From contig NZ_CP108427.1 of assembly GCF_035982055.1 (NCBI RefSeq), positions 62,001 through 126,000 on the forward strand: DNA of 64,000 nt. The letters run 5' to 3'. Numbering within the stretch: position 1 is the stretch's first letter; each line of letters begins with the position of its first letter. The notes beneath the pieces were generated by a model. That model did no database searches. It saw nothing but the letters and a program-made list of their open reading frames with translations, and was not told where the DNA came from. The position numbers and the translations under genes were made by a program. Positions 7,527 to 17,179 of the stretch are shown one piece after another. This DNA is from Streptomyces sp. NBC_01288. Its GTDB lineage: Bacteria > Actinomycetota > Actinomycetes > Streptomycetales > Streptomycetaceae.

Positions 7527-8300
7527 GTGAAAGTCCTGTGGCTCACCGCCCACCCCGAACCCCGTTCCCTGAACGGCTCCTTGTACCGCGACGGTGTCCA
7601 ACACCTCCTGGACCAGGGGCACAAGGTGCGCACCAGCGACCTGTACGCGATGAAGTTCGACCCGGTCGTCAGGGCCAGTGACTTCTCCCACCCCGACGGC
7701 GAGCGGCTCATCGTCGGCAGCGCGGCCCAGCAGGCATTCGAACGGGGCGCGTTGTCCCCTGACATCGCCGTCGAACACGACAAGTTGTCCTGGGCGGACA
7801 CGCTCGTCGTGCAGTTCCCGTTGTGGTGGTACGGGATGCCGGCCATCCTCAAAGGCTGGTTCGACCGCGTCTTCGTCGGCGGGTTCGCCTTCGGCGTCCG
7901 CGACGCCCAGGGGCGCCAAGTGCGCTATGGCGAGGGGGCGCTCGCGGGTAAGCGCGCGATGGTCGTCGTCAGTGCCGGTGCTCGGAAGGCGAGCCTCGGC
8001 CCCCGAGGCGTCAACGGTGAGCTCAACGACCTGCTCTTCCCTCTCCAGCACGGCACGCTGTGGTACGCGGGGATCGAGGTCCTGCCCCCGCTGCTCGTCC
8101 ACGGAGCCGACCGTGTGGACGAGGCCGCGTACGCCTTCCACGCGAACGTCCTGCGCCAGCGTCTCGAGGACCTTCCGTCTACCGCACCGCTGCCGTTCCG
8201 CCACCAGAACGGCGGCGACTACGACGAGGACCTGGTCCTGCGCCCCGAACTCAAACCGCACGCCACAGGGACCGCCGCCCACTACCGCGCTGAGAGCTGA
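7527..8300 (+). CDS. NAD(P)H:quinone oxidoreductase-like flavodoxin-fold protein
   Basis: A 257-residue protein of the NQO1/MdaB/KefF family. It starts MKVLWLTAHPEPRSLNGSL, the FMN/FAD phosphate loop, and has VVQFPLWWYGMPAILKGWFDRV near residues 92-113, both hallmark segments. These are soluble flavoproteins that reduce quinones or other electrophiles with NAD(P)H. It has its own AGAAAGGA ribosome binding site and lies after the terminator, so it may be a separate unit. A protective or tailoring role for the neighbouring pathway is possible but not shown. Confidence 0.88.
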   Translation: MKVLWLTAHPEPRSLNGSLYRDGVQHLLDQGHKVRTSDLYAMKFDPVVRASDFSHPDGERLIVGSAAQQAFERGALSPDIAVEHDKLSWADTLVVQFPLWWYGMPAILKGWFDRVFVGGFAFGVRDAQGRQVRYGEGALAGKRAMVVVSAGARKASLGPRGVNGELNDLLFPLQHGTLWYAGIEVLPPLLVHGADRVDEAAYAFHANVLRQRLEDLPSTAPLPFRHQNGGDYDEDLVLRPELKPHATGTAAHYRAES

Positions 8301-8425
8301 CGACGAGGCCGTCCTCGTTACATCAGTCGTCAACTGCCGCTTCTAGCTCGGGAGTTACAGCGCTTACCGGGGTCTGCCAAGAATTTCGTAGGCGTTGATC
8401 GGCTGCTCGGTTCCAGCCCGGCCGG

Positions 8426-8815
8426 GTGCCCTGTTGCGGCAGGGTGGTGGCGTGTGATGTCGAGCTGACGGACCTGCTGCCGCACCTGTCGTCGGTGCTG
8501 GTCGAGACGGTGGAGACAGGCGCGCCCTGGTCAGGGTCACGGTGCGGACTGGGCTTTGCCCCGCTACGTATCTACCGACATCCCGTCCTACGCCCGCAGG
8601 TCGAGGCGCTCCGCCGGGCACGACGCGATGCCATCCCGGGCGACGCAGCTCACGCCCCCGACGCTGAGGCTGCCGCCAGTACGCTGGTCCGCCGCCTCAC
8701 TCAACAGCTGGCCGCCGACCGCCGCAAACACCGTGAAGAAGTTGCCCAATTGCAGGCCGCTCTCGCTGCGGCACACGGCGAACTGCTCGCCCTGCGACGG
8801 CGCTTGCAGGGGTGA
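8426..8815 (+). pseudogene. chimeric remnant: ISL3 transposase N-terminus joined to a DUF6262-like C-terminus
   Basis: The first part of this open frame (DVELTDLLPHLSSVLVETVE) resembles the N-terminus of ISL3-family transposases, like the one at 17818. From about 8569 it changes to YRHPVLRPQVEALRRARRD followed by a heptad-rich coiled coil (QLAADRRKHREEVAQLQAAL), which resembles the tail of the small DUF6262/TnpC-like proteins carried with some transposons. The join has no cysteine cluster or catalytic domain. I read it as a scar of two mobile elements. Whether a product is made is unknown. Confidence 0.5.
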
Positions 8816-8861
8816 GGCGGCCGCCCTGCGGGCCATCTCAACCGTCAGTAGCCTCCCAGGA

Positions 8862-9371
8862 ATGACGACGCTACAAGATCTCACCGCTCGCCTGGACCGA
8901 GTCGAGACCGAACTCGCACTGCACCGGCTGGCCCACGACTACTGCGTGGGTGCCGACCACCGCGACCCAGTCCGCTGGAAAGCGATTTGGACAGCGGACA
9001 CCGTGTGGGAGACCGGCTCGGACCAGATATTCACGGGGATCGAGGCCATCTGCGCGGCGGTCGAGCAGCAGTGGCAGGCATTCCCGATCATGCAGCATGC
9101 CACCGCCAACCACACGGTGGAAATCGACGGCGTTGCCGCGACCGGTCGATCTGACGTCGTGGTCCTGACCCAACTCCGCGATCACCGCTGGATTGCCGGT
9201 GGAGGTACCTACGAGGACGAGTACCGGCGCAAGGGCGGGACCTGGCGCATAGCGCGGCGCCGGGTGGTACGTCCCTTCGACCTTGCACCGTTGGCACCGA
9301 GTGACGGACCCGTCCATGTCGACGAACCAGTTCGGGCCAATGCTGGCGGTGTTGATGAGCCGCATCGGTAG
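8862..9371 (+). CDS. NTF2-like (SnoaL-type) protein
   Basis: A 169-residue protein starting at ATG 8862 shortly after CCCAGGA. The order helix, LAHDYCVGADHRDPVRWKAIWTADTVWE, GIEAICAAVEQQW, TANHTVEIDG, GGTYEDEYRRKGGTWRIARRR is the classic SnoaL_4 / nuclear transport factor 2-like cone fold. Such proteins are ketosteroid-isomerase-like enzymes or ligand-binding proteins; the substrate cannot be told. It lies between mobile-element scars, and its last 30 or so residues look less conserved. Confidence 0.8.
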   Translation: MTTLQDLTARLDRVETELALHRLAHDYCVGADHRDPVRWKAIWTADTVWETGSDQIFTGIEAICAAVEQQWQAFPIMQHATANHTVEIDGVAATGRSDVVVLTQLRDHRWIAGGGTYEDEYRRKGGTWRIARRRVVRPFDLAPLAPSDGPVHVDEPVRANAGGVDEPHR

Positions 9372-9424
9372 AAGGCGTTCGTCAGCGGCATACCGCTGAC
9401 GAACGGTCCAGGACAATCAATCCT

Positions 9425-9570
9425 TCACAGCGCCGCGACCGCGGATAAGAGGTGGTCGTACTCTGCGTCGCTCATGCGGCCGGTGAAGCCGTAGGAGGCG
9501 GCGTTGAGCTTCTTCTCCTTGCCGGTGACGGAGGTGGAGGGGCGGATGTCGGAGGTGTAGCCGCCCTTAG
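9425..9570 (-). pseudogene. C-terminal fragment of an unrecognised gene cut by an IS element
   Basis: On the minus strand an open frame runs from the left IS end at about 9570 to a TGA at 9425-9427. It encodes a tail with RPSTSVTGKEKKLNAASYGF and MSDAEYDHLLSAVAAL. I do not recognise the family. It contains a rare TTA leucine codon just before the end. The IS701-like element has removed its upstream part from this position, and the remainder is not seen on the other side of the element. Confidence 0.5.
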
Positions 9571-11152
9571 CTTGGCGTTTAACCTCGCCGGGTCACCCGA
9601 CCTGCTGATCATGGCTTCTTCGTGGGACAGCAGGGCGGCCGTTCTTCACGCTTCGATGTGTCGAGCAACGTCGCGTGAAGGAACGGCCGCTGTGAAGAGT
9701 CTGGCTTCTGCAGGTCCAGCTGACGCCGCGATGAGCGCGCTGTCCCACTTTCGTGTCGAGTTCTACGACTGCCTCTACAGCCGGGCGGATGCGCTCTTCG
9801 AGCTGAGCGACGCGGTGCTGTGCGCGGACGGCGCGGTCACCTCGCTGGTCGAGTTGACACTGACGGCCGAGCACCGGCGCGGGCACGGGGCGATGTACGA
9901 CGCGGTCAACCACGGCTGGCTGGAACCACGCCGCCTGCGCAGGCTCCTCGCCTCCACCCCGTTGCCGAGGGCGGCCGACGGGCGGATCGTCCTCGCGGTG
10001 GACGTGAGCAACTGGCTGCGTCCCGACGCCCCCACCAGTGCGGACCGGCTCTTCTGCCACGTCTACGGACGGGGCCGCAGCGCGGATCAGTTCATCCCGG
10101 GCTGGCCCTACTCCTTCGTCGCCGCCCTGGAAACGGGACGCACCTCGTGGACCGCGCTCCTGGACGCGATCCGGCTGGGGCCGGCCGACGACGCCACCGC
10201 GGTGACCGCCGCCCAACTCCGTGAAGTCTTCACCAGGCTTGTGCACGCGAGGCAGTGGAAACCCGGCGACGCGGACATCCTCATCGTCATGGACGCCGGC
10301 TACGACGTCACCCGCCTCGCCCACGTCCTGGCGGACCTGCCCGTCGAACTGGTCGGCCGGCTCCGCTCGGACCGGGTCATGCTCCGTGACGCAGGCCCCC
10401 GCCGTTCCACCCCGCGCGGCGGTCAGCCCCGCAAGCACGGCGGTGTCCTCACCTTCTCCAAACCGGACTCCTGGCACACGCCCGAGCACGCCACCGTCTG
10501 CGACACCACCCGCTATGGGAAGGCCGAAGCCCTCTCCTGGGACCGGATGCACCCGCGCCTGACCGCCCGCGGGCCCTGGCTCGACCACTGCGGTGAACTC
10601 CCCCTGATCCACGGCACGTTGATCCGGCTGAAGGTCGATCACCTGCCCGGCGACCGCGACCCGAAAGCGGTCTGGCTGTGGTCCTCCCGCACTGGTCTGA
10701 CCGGCGAAGACGTCGATCTGCGCTGGCAAGCGTTCCTGCGCAGATTCGATCTTGAACATACTTTCCGGCTCTTCAAGCAAACCCTGGGCTGGACCGTCCC
10801 CAAGGTCCGCGACCCGCACACCGCCGACCTGTGGACCTGGCTGATCATCGCCGCCCACACCCAACTCCGCCTCGCCCGCCCCCTCGCCGAAGACCTCCGC
10901 CGCCCCTGGGAACGACCCGCCGAACCCCGCCGGCTCACCCCAGCCCGAGTCCGCCGAGGGTTCCGCCACCTCCGCGCGAAGACCACCCGCCCCGCAGGCG
11001 TGCCCAAACCGTCAGCACCCGGACCCGGACGGCCACCAGGCTCACAAAACCGCAGACCAGCCCCACGGCACGAACCCGGGAAGACCGTGAAACGGGCCGA
11101 AACCCTCACTGAACACATCCGCTTGAAACAGCAGCGAGGTTAAACGCAGAGC
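9570..11152 (+). mobile_element. IS701-like insertion sequence
   Basis: The ends carry imperfect inverted repeats sharing GCGTTTAACCTCGC (left 9575-9588, right as complement 11134-11147), extended outward by AGCT with two mismatches. TTAG occurs at both borders (9567-9570 and 11153-11156), fitting a 4-bp YTAR-type target duplication, though the exact border is uncertain by one or two bases. One intact transposase gene fills the element. Confidence 0.8.
9692..11143 (+). CDS. IS701-family-like DDE transposase
   Basis: About 483 residues from GTG 9692. The open frame extends upstream through the element's terminal repeat, so the first internal GTG followed by the conserved FRVEFYDCLYSRADALFELSD block was chosen. 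Family landmarks are CADGAVTSLVELTL, RRGHGAMYDAVNHG, DVSNWLRPDAPTS (first catalytic Asp), YGRGRSADQFIPGWPYSFVAALE, DILIVMDAGYD (second Asp) and RRFDLEHTFRLFKQTLGW (Glu region). The gene looks intact, so the element may be active. Confidence 0.85.
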   Translation: MKSLASAGPADAAMSALSHFRVEFYDCLYSRADALFELSDAVLCADGAVTSLVELTLTAEHRRGHGAMYDAVNHGWLEPRRLRRLLASTPLPRAADGRIVLAVDVSNWLRPDAPTSADRLFCHVYGRGRSADQFIPGWPYSFVAALETGRTSWTALLDAIRLGPADDATAVTAAQLREVFTRLVHARQWKPGDADILIVMDAGYDVTRLAHVLADLPVELVGRLRSDRVMLRDAGPRRSTPRGGQPRKHGGVLTFSKPDSWHTPEHATVCDTTRYGKAEALSWDRMHPRLTARGPWLDHCGELPLIHGTLIRLKVDHLPGDRDPKAVWLWSSRTGLTGEDVDLRWQAFLRRFDLEHTFRLFKQTLGWTVPKVRDPHTADLWTWLIIAAHTQLRLARPLAEDLRRPWERPAEPRRLTPARVRRGFRHLRAKTTRPAGVPKPSAPGPGRPPGSQNRRPAPRHEPGKTVKRAETLTEHIRLKQQRG

Positions 11153-11297
11153 TTAGTGCCTGTTCCTGAAGCCGCCATGACAGAGGCCGGGAGCGGCCGC
11201 CGCCCGCATTCTGTAGTTTTGACGCCGCCACCGAGCTGCCATGGCAGCGCGTGAACAAATCGCTGTTGCTTGGGTGCCGTGTTCGTAAGGTTCCGGC

Positions 11298-11666
11298 ATG
11301 GCGGATGATGAGCGTGAGCAGGCCGTGCAGGCTGCCATCGATGGAGAGATGCGGCTTCTCGATCCTGAGGTGCGAGCTGTCCCGGCTCGGGTCCTGGAGC
11401 TGTTGGACCCGGAGTTCATCGAGTTCGGGGCTTCTGGACGCCGGTGGGATGTGGAGTCGGTCCTCGCGGCGACGAGTGGTGGCTCGGTGTCCGCGGAGTC
11501 TCCTGTCAAGGTCAGTGAGATGTCCGGAGTCGTCCTTGCTCCGGGTGTCGTTCATCTGACGTACTGCGCCGACAATCAGGGCCGTCGGGCATGGAGGAGC
11601 TCTGTGTGGCGGCTGACGGAGACAGGCTGGCGGATGTACTTCCACCAGGGCACTTTGACGAGTTGA
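11298..11666 (+). CDS. DUF4440/NTF2-like small protein
   Basis: A 122-residue protein starting at ATG 11298. The pattern AAIDGEMRLLDPEVRAVPARVLELLDPEFIEFGASGRRWD, then VVHLTYCADNQGRRAWRSSVWRL and WRMYFHQGT, fits the DUF4440 / NTF2-like family of small cone-fold proteins. No catalytic role can be assigned. It stands alone between the IS701-like element and an IS5 remnant. Confidence 0.7.
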   Translation: MADDEREQAVQAAIDGEMRLLDPEVRAVPARVLELLDPEFIEFGASGRRWDVESVLAATSGGSVSAESPVKVSEMSGVVLAPGVVHLTYCADNQGRRAWRSSVWRLTETGWRMYFHQGTLTS

Positions 11667-11809
11667 GAGGGTGAATGCCGCCCGTAAAGACGGCGGTCGC
11701 CCGGCCGGCCGAGGCGCCTTCAGCATCAAGGAAGTTCGTGGGAAAATGGGCTCCCGGACCAGTTTCGGGGACCTCCGGGAGGAGACGGTGACCACCGTCT
11801 CCAAGTGGA

Positions 11810-12488
11810 TCAGTCCCGGTTGGCCTCGCGGGAGGCGGGCTGTCCGCTCCGGCGGGAGGACCGGCGCGTGATGCGCCTGGTCATCAGCGTGATCGCGGCC
11901 CAGGTGATCAGAGATTCCGAGTGCTGGATGAGCCGCTCGTAGTCGCGGGCGTGACGGCGGGCGTGCATGATCCAGGCAAGCGACCTTTCGACGACCCAGC
12001 GGCGGGGCAGGATGACGAACCCGACAGCGTCCTTCGGGCGGCTGATGGTCTTCAGCGTCAGGTCCAGGTGCTTCTTCGCCCAGGTCACGAGCTGTCCGGC
12101 ATAGCCGGAGTCGGCCCAGACGATGGTGATCTCGGGGTGCATCAGCCGCAGCCGGAACAGCACTTCCTTCGCCGCGTCGCGGTCGGTCACGTCGGCCGGG
12201 GTGACCATCACGAACAGCGGCAGGCCCTTGGTGTCGACGACCAGGTGCCGCTTGCGGCCGTTGATTTTCTTGGCGCCGTCGTAGCCGCGCGAGTCACGGC
12301 CGACGGTCTCCGCGGCCTTCACGGACTGGGAGTCGATGACGGTGGCGACCGCGCCGGGAGCCCGGCCCATCTCGCGTCGGATGCGCTTGCGCAGCTGGTC
12401 GCGGATCTGTCCGACCACTCCGGCCGCCCAGCGGGCCATGAAGTTGTAGCAGGTCCGCCAGGGCGTTCTGTGGAATCAGCTTTGTCAA
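11810..12488 (-). pseudogene. N-terminally truncated IS5-family transposase
   Basis: On the minus strand the frame shows PWRTCYNFMARWAAGVVGQI, then VIDSQSVKAAETVG with the first catalytic Asp, NGRKRHLVVDTKGLPLFVMV, IVWADSGYAGQLV with the second Asp, and RRWVVERSLAWIMHARR with the catalytic Glu, ending at 11810. The expected first 60-80 residues are missing; similarity stops near 12470, beside the end of the next gene. It differs from the intact IS5 element elsewhere in the window, so it is an older, independent insertion that can no longer act. Confidence 0.8.
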
Positions 12489-12498
12489 GCGGCGATCC

Positions 12499-13239
12499 TC
12501 ATCCGGTGCCTGCCGTCGTCTGCTGCATCGCCGCTGCTCGGACAGCGGCTTCTTCCACTTTGCGTCGGCCAGCGTGGCCTCGGCTCCAGATGAATGCGCG
12601 CCAACGACGCGGTGCCTCGCTGCTCCAGTTCCGGAACTCCTCGACTGCGACGTTGTCGGACATCCGCCACCGAATGGTGCAGCCTGAGGCTTCGGGGACG
12701 TCGGTGAGGCCGTCGAGATGCTCGGCGAGTGCGAAGCCGTCGACCTCGGCAGTGGTGCGGTCCCAGGTCGAGACCGTGTCGGTGAGGGCGTGGGATTCTA
12801 TGAGTGCCGGGAGAGACGGAGCGATTTCGAGGAACGTACCGCCTCCGTCGTCCACTCCGACTCGTCCGTCCGTGTGCACCAGGTAGCGGACCGGAGAGGA
12901 GATACGTTCTCCGAACCAATCGAAGTGCCAGCCGTGGGCGGAGCCGGTCCACATGCCCTGGCCCAGGTCGTAGTGCCAGTCGCGGAGCACGTCGTGGCGT
13001 TCGCCCTGGACTGTGTAACTGCTTCGCACCTGGTAGCGGAGTCCGCCGTATCTCTGCTCGAATCCCTCCCGGCGGATGACGAGCATCATCGGCGTGGCGG
13101 TCAACTGGCCAAAGCGGTCCCGGATCCGCAGGAACTCTGTGGAGAGCCGGGGTTCCTGCGGAGGTTCGCGCCGACCGGTTCGTTCAAGCAGACTCTTGGC
13201 ACGGGCGGAGAGACCGGCTGGGTCATCCAGGATGTGCAT
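12499..13239 (-). CDS. hypothetical protein, possibly SUKH/SMI1-like
   Basis: A complete 246-residue frame beginning MHILDDPAGLSARAKSLLER. The middle (VHTDGRVGVDDGGGTFLEIAPSLPALIESHAL) is reminiscent of SUKH/SMI1-KNR4 proteins, often immunity proteins of toxin systems, but the match is weak. It is rich in Trp and charged residues, with no signal peptide or membrane segment. Its 3' end abuts the truncated IS5 transposase. No toxin gene is visible beside it. Confidence 0.6.
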   Translation of the reverse strand: MHILDDPAGLSARAKSLLERTGRREPPQEPRLSTEFLRIRDRFGQLTATPMMLVIRREGFEQRYGGLRYQVRSSYTVQGERHDVLRDWHYDLGQGMWTGSAHGWHFDWFGERISSPVRYLVHTDGRVGVDDGGGTFLEIAPSLPALIESHALTDTVSTWDRTTAEVDGFALAEHLDGLTDVPEASGCTIRWRMSDNVAVEEFRNWSSEAPRRWRAFIWSRGHAGRRKVEEAAVRAAAMQQTTAGTG

Positions 13240-13625
13240 CCTGCACTTCTTTTTCCATGACAGGTTATGGATTCGTAGGTTCTCACGGTATCGGGTTGAG
13301 GCGAACCCCAGATGCCTGCCTTGTCACGGGCTTCCCGGACCGCACTACCGGGTCGCGAACGTCGACATCCGCGGGTGCGGTGAGTCCAGCCTCGGCTGGG
13401 ACGGTTACAGCCGCACCGACATCGCCGGAGATCTGGTCGCCGTCGTGCGTCACCTCGGCGGCCCGGCCGTGATCATCGGGCAGTCGATCAGCGGCGGCGC
13501 CGCGACCATCGCGGCCGCCACTGCGCCCGACGTGATCAGCGGAGTGATCGAGCTGGCTCCGTTCACCCGTGCGCAGCCGGTCGACCTGGGCGGGCTGATC
13601 CGGGTCAAGCGTTTCCGGACCGGGT

Positions 13626-15148
13626 CGGAAGATTTCAAGTCCAGTGAGACGGTCGTGACGCTATGAGGTTTGTGGTGCGGACTCTCTGCGTTTGGCCGGG
13701 TCGTTGATCCATGCCTGCTGAGGTATCCGGGGTGGTCGGGGGCGGCGGCCGAAGCGTTCGGGGTGGCAGGCGTAGGCCTCGGCGAGGGTGACGGCACGCT
13801 GGTCGCGGACCTCCTCGGCGGTGCCGAAATGCACGCTGGCCGGTGTGTGCCAGCCGATGCCCGAATGCCGGTGCTCGTGGTTGTAGTACGCGATGAACGC
13901 CTCGAACCACTCACGGGCATGGGCCAGCGAGTCGAACCGTTCGGGGTAGTCGGACATGTACTTCGTGGTCTTGAAGTGGGCCTCGCTGTAGGGGTTGTCG
14001 TTGGAGGTCTTCGGCCGCGAGTGCGACCGGGTGACGCCGAGGTCGATCAGCATCTGGGAGACCTTCTTGCTCGTCATCGAGGTGCCGCGGTCCGCGTGGA
14101 CGGTCTCGGGCACGATGCCGTTGCGTGTGATGGTCTCGCGGATCAACTCCTCGGCCCGCAGCGCTGATTCGGCCCGCTCGACGGTGTGGCCGACGACGTA
14201 GCGGCTGAAGATGTCGATGATGACGTAGGCGTGATACCAGATGCCCTTGGCCGGTCCGGCCGCCTTGGTGATGTCCCAGGTGAACACCTGCGAGGGCCCG
14301 GTGGCGACCAGCTCGGGCACCGTCTTCGCCGGGTGGGTGGCCTGGCGGCGGCGCTCGCCGGACTGCCCCTTCTCGCGCAGGATCCGGTACATCGTGGAGA
14401 CGGAACAGTGGTAACGCCCGGCATCCAGCTCGCGGGCCCAGATCTGCGCGGGCGGCATCTCGGCGTACTCGTCGCTGTTCATCATCTCCAGGACCGCCGC
14501 CCGCTCATCGGGTGTGAGGGATGAGGGCTGGACCTGCGGTTTTCTGGGTTTTCGCTCGGTCGGGGGCCGCAGCCGGCGGTAGTGGGTGGCCCGGGAGCGG
14601 CCGGTCAGCCGGCACGCGGCCGTGATGCCCAGTTCGCCCTGGACACCGGTGAACGCGTCGTCGAGCACCGGTTCGGCGGCAGCGTTCAGTCCGCGCTCTC
14701 GGAGATCATTTCCAAGAGCGCGGAAGCTTTTCCCATGACTTCCAACGCGGCCTTGTTCCGGGCCAGTTCCTTCTCCAGCCGTTCTACCTGGCGGCGCAGT
14801 TTCTCGTTCTCCGCCTCGGCGGCAGGCTTCTTCGGCCTCGCCGGACTGGTGCGCTGGTCGACCAGCTTCTCCAGGGCCCCGGCATCCCGCGCGGCCCGCC
14901 ATTCCTTGACGTGCGAGTGGTACAGGCGCTCGCGGCGCAGGACTGCGCCCTTCTCGTTCTTCGGGGCGGCGTCGTACTCGGCCACGATCCGCAGCTTGTA
15001 CTCGGGGCTGAAAGTGCGGCGCTTCGGCCGGGGCGCCGGGTCGGATCCGGCGGGCGTGGTGCTGGTCATGAGGGGGTGGTTCTCCTGTCGTGCCCTCTCA
15101 GGCTAACCCGACAAAGCGGGATGTCTCACCCAAGGCTGACAGAGAGGG
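13626..15148 (-). mobile_element. IS3-family insertion sequence, copy A
   Basis: The 1523-bp element has the same length and encodes the same proteins as copy B at 40494-42016. A 3-bp duplication GGT flanks it (13623-13625 and 15149-15151). Ends were fixed by comparing the two copies, which diverge exactly at these points. It interrupts the alpha/beta-hydrolase gene. Confidence 0.9.
13661..15069 (-). CDS. IS3-family transposase OrfA/OrfB (copy A)
   Basis: OrfA (14686-15069, 127 aa) has an HTH start (RRTFSPEYKLRIVAEYD) and a leucine-zipper tail (ENEKLRRQVERLEKELARNK). OrfB continues in the -1 frame to 13661. It shows ITAACRLTGRSRATHYRR, FTWDITKAAGPAKGIWYHAY (first Asp), ETVHADRGTSMTSKKVS (second Asp) and DNPYSEAHFKTTKY (catalytic Glu). 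As usual for IS3, a fused OrfAB made by programmed -1 frameshifting near 14700-14735 is expected to be the active transposase. Both frames look intact. Confidence 0.88.
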
Positions 15149-15563
15149 GGTACACGCGGATGGCGCTGGTCATCGTCCGGGGACGCCTGGCGGACTGGAA
15201 GTACCTCGACGTGGCCTACCCGGCCAAGCCCGCCGACTGGAACAGCGAACTGGCCGCATAGAGGCCACGCTGAGTGAACCCCGCCGGATGAAGGCCCTGC
15301 AGGACATGTGCAAGTCCAAGCCCACCGACGCCGGCACCCAGCTCGCCCACGTCACCTGCCCGATCCTGGTCGTCGAAGGGAGCCTGGACCCCGACTGGGC
15401 CGACCCCCGCGCCGAAGGGGAGAAGATCATCGCCGACCTGCCCGCCGGCCTCGGCGAGCTGGCCGTGATCGACGGCGCCGGCCACTACCCGCACGCCCAG
15501 ACCCCCGACCAGGTCCTCGCGCTGGCCCTGCCATTCCTGGCCAAGACGGCCCCCCGTGCCTAG

Positions 15564-16453
15564 GAGTTGTCTTCAAATGTCACGCCCACATCAGGAGCGA
15601 TGCGAGGGTGACGGCTGCCTGGTAGGACTCGGCGGTCTTGTCGTAGCGGGTAGCGATGCCGCGCCACTGCTTCAAGCGGTTGAAGCACCGTTCCACGACG
15701 TTGCGTCGCTTGTAGAGCTGCTTGTCGAAGACCGGCGGGCGCCCGCCTCGGCTGCCGCGCCGGAGCCGGTTGCGGACCTGGTCGGACCGCTCGGGAATGG
15801 TGTGACCGATGCCCCGCCGCCTGAGCCACGTGCGGATGGCCCGGGAGCTGTAGCCCTTGTCGCCCAGCACATGGGCGGGCCGTGTGCGGGGCCGTCCCGG
15901 GCCGATGCGGGGCACCCGGATGGTTTCCATCATGGCGGTGAACTGGGTGCAGTCGTTGGTGTTGCCGCCCGTGAGGGTGAAGGCGAGCGGGCGGCCCACG
16001 CTGTCGCAGGCCAGGTGGATTTTGCTGGTCAGGCCGCCTCGGGAGCGTCCGAGGCCGGGACTGCGGGCCCCCTTTTTCGGGCCCCGGCGGCGTGCTGGTG
16101 GGCGCGGACGACGGTGGAGTCGACCGACACCAGCCAGTCAATGTCCCCGGCCGCGTCGGCGTGCGCCTGGGCGGCCCGGAGCATGCGCTCGAAGGTGCCG
16201 TCCAGCGCCCACCGGCGAAAGCGGGTGTGCAGGGTGGCCCACGGGCCGTACCGCTCGGGCACGTCCCGCCAGGCCGTCCCGGTACGGAACTTCCACACGA
16301 TCCCGTTCAGCACCCTGCGGTCGTCCAGCCGCTTCCGGCCCCGCAGCGACACCGGCAGCAGCGGCCCGACGAACTCCCACTCGGCATCGGACAGTTCATG
16401 GCGACGTATCACCCCACCATGATCCACCACTCAAGATCTTTTGAAGACACGGC
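15564..16453 (-). mobile_element. IS5-family insertion sequence, copy 1
   Basis: The 890-bp element is flanked by a CTAG duplication (15560-15563 and 16454-16457) and has short imperfect terminal repeats containing GTCTTCAAA. A second copy of the same length and coding content lies at 31787-32676. It landed within the overlap between the hydrolase stop and the tetR start. Confidence 0.92.
15580..16430 (-). CDS. IS5-family transposase with -1 frameshift (copy 1)
   Basis: ORF1 (16029-16430, 133 aa) begins MVDHGGVIRRHELSDAEWEF and has SVDSTVVRAHQHAAG with the first catalytic Asp. ORF2 (stop at 15580) has SRGGLTSKIHLACDSVGRPL, VLGDKGYSSRAIRTWL (second Asp) and YKRRNVVERCFNRLKQWRGI (Glu). The frames are joined at a run of five A followed by G in the coding strand, where A AAA AAG allows a -1 slip. 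The fused protein of about 283 aa is the presumed transposase, typical for this IS5 subgroup. Confidence 0.88.
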
Positions 16454-17067
16454 CTAGGGCCGGACTCACCGCCACGGCGGTCACCGAAGCCGCCGCCCTG
16501 GTCGACGAGGTCGGGTTCGACCAGCTCGGCATGGGCCTGGTCGCCGAACGGCTCGGGATCAAGCCCCCCTCGCTGTACAAGCACGTCACCGGCCAGACCG
16601 ACCTCGCCCACCGGATCGCCATCCTGGCCATGAACCAGTGTGCCGACGCCATCCGCGACGCCATCCAGGGCCGGTCCGGCACCGAAGCCCTGGCCCGCGG
16701 CGCACAGGCGATGCGGACCTTCGTCAAGGACCACCACGGCCGATACGCCGCAGCCAACGCCGCCCGCCCGACCGGGCCCGACGACCCCCTCATCGACGCC
16801 CTCAACCGGGTGGTCGACTCCTGGGCCGCCATGCTCCACGGCTACCACATCGACCCCGACCAGCAGATCCACGCACTGCGGATGCTCCGCACCGTCCTGC
16901 ACGGATACGCATCCCTGGAAGCAGCCGGCGGGTTCCAGTTCGCCACCGACATCGACGACAGCTTCACCTGGATGATCGACTTCATCGACCACGGCCTGCA
17001 GGAGACCACGGCCACCAGCACCCACAGCGCCCCCTCCCGCACGACCGCGCCGGGCGTGACGCTCTGA
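16441..17067 (+). CDS. TetR-family regulator with start region replaced by an IS end
   Basis: A TetR-type regulator with HTH segment LVAERLGIKPPSLYKHVTGQ and a C-terminal domain of the WHG type (HALRMLRTVLHGYASLEAAGGF). Before IS insertion the start was probably GTG 15556, overlapping the hydrolase stop. The 890-bp element now sits after two to three codons. The present frame can start at TTG 16441 inside the IS right end, giving MKTRPRAGL in place of MPRAGL, so a nearly full-length protein may survive if anything transcribes it. It probably regulated the coupled hydrolase. Confidence 0.75.
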   Translation: MKTRPRAGLTATAVTEAAALVDEVGFDQLGMGLVAERLGIKPPSLYKHVTGQTDLAHRIAILAMNQCADAIRDAIQGRSGTEALARGAQAMRTFVKDHHGRYAAANAARPTGPDDPLIDALNRVVDSWAAMLHGYHIDPDQQIHALRMLRTVLHGYASLEAAGGFQFATDIDDSFTWMIDFIDHGLQETTATSTHSAPSRTTAPGVTL

Positions 17068-17179
17068 CCGCCGTGCACTGCGCTCCACGTCAGTCCCTGG
17101 CCCCACCGAGCACCGGTGGACCACCCGCTCGCCGAACCCCCGCCCCTCCCTTCCGCACCAGCCAGAAGTGGAAACCACC

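Larger units (their letters stand above)
13331..15563 (+). pseudogene. alpha/beta-hydrolase, split by IS3 and frameshifted
   Basis: Two blocks of one hydrolase flank the IS3 element. The left part (13331-13625) shows RVANVDIRGCGESS and the nucleophile elbow GQSISGG. The right part (15152-15563) shows DVAYPAKPADWNSELAA, then CPILVVEGSLDPDWADP, the acid region, and GAGHYPHAQTPDQV with the catalytic His. Removing the IS plus one GGT copy rejoins the frame at TGYTRM. A second lesion near 15258 (GCATAG) shifts the frame by one base. The N-terminus before residue 1 of the left block also seems lost. The final codons overlap the start of the tetR gene by 8 bp (GTGCCTAG), so the pair was once coupled. 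Confidence 0.75.
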
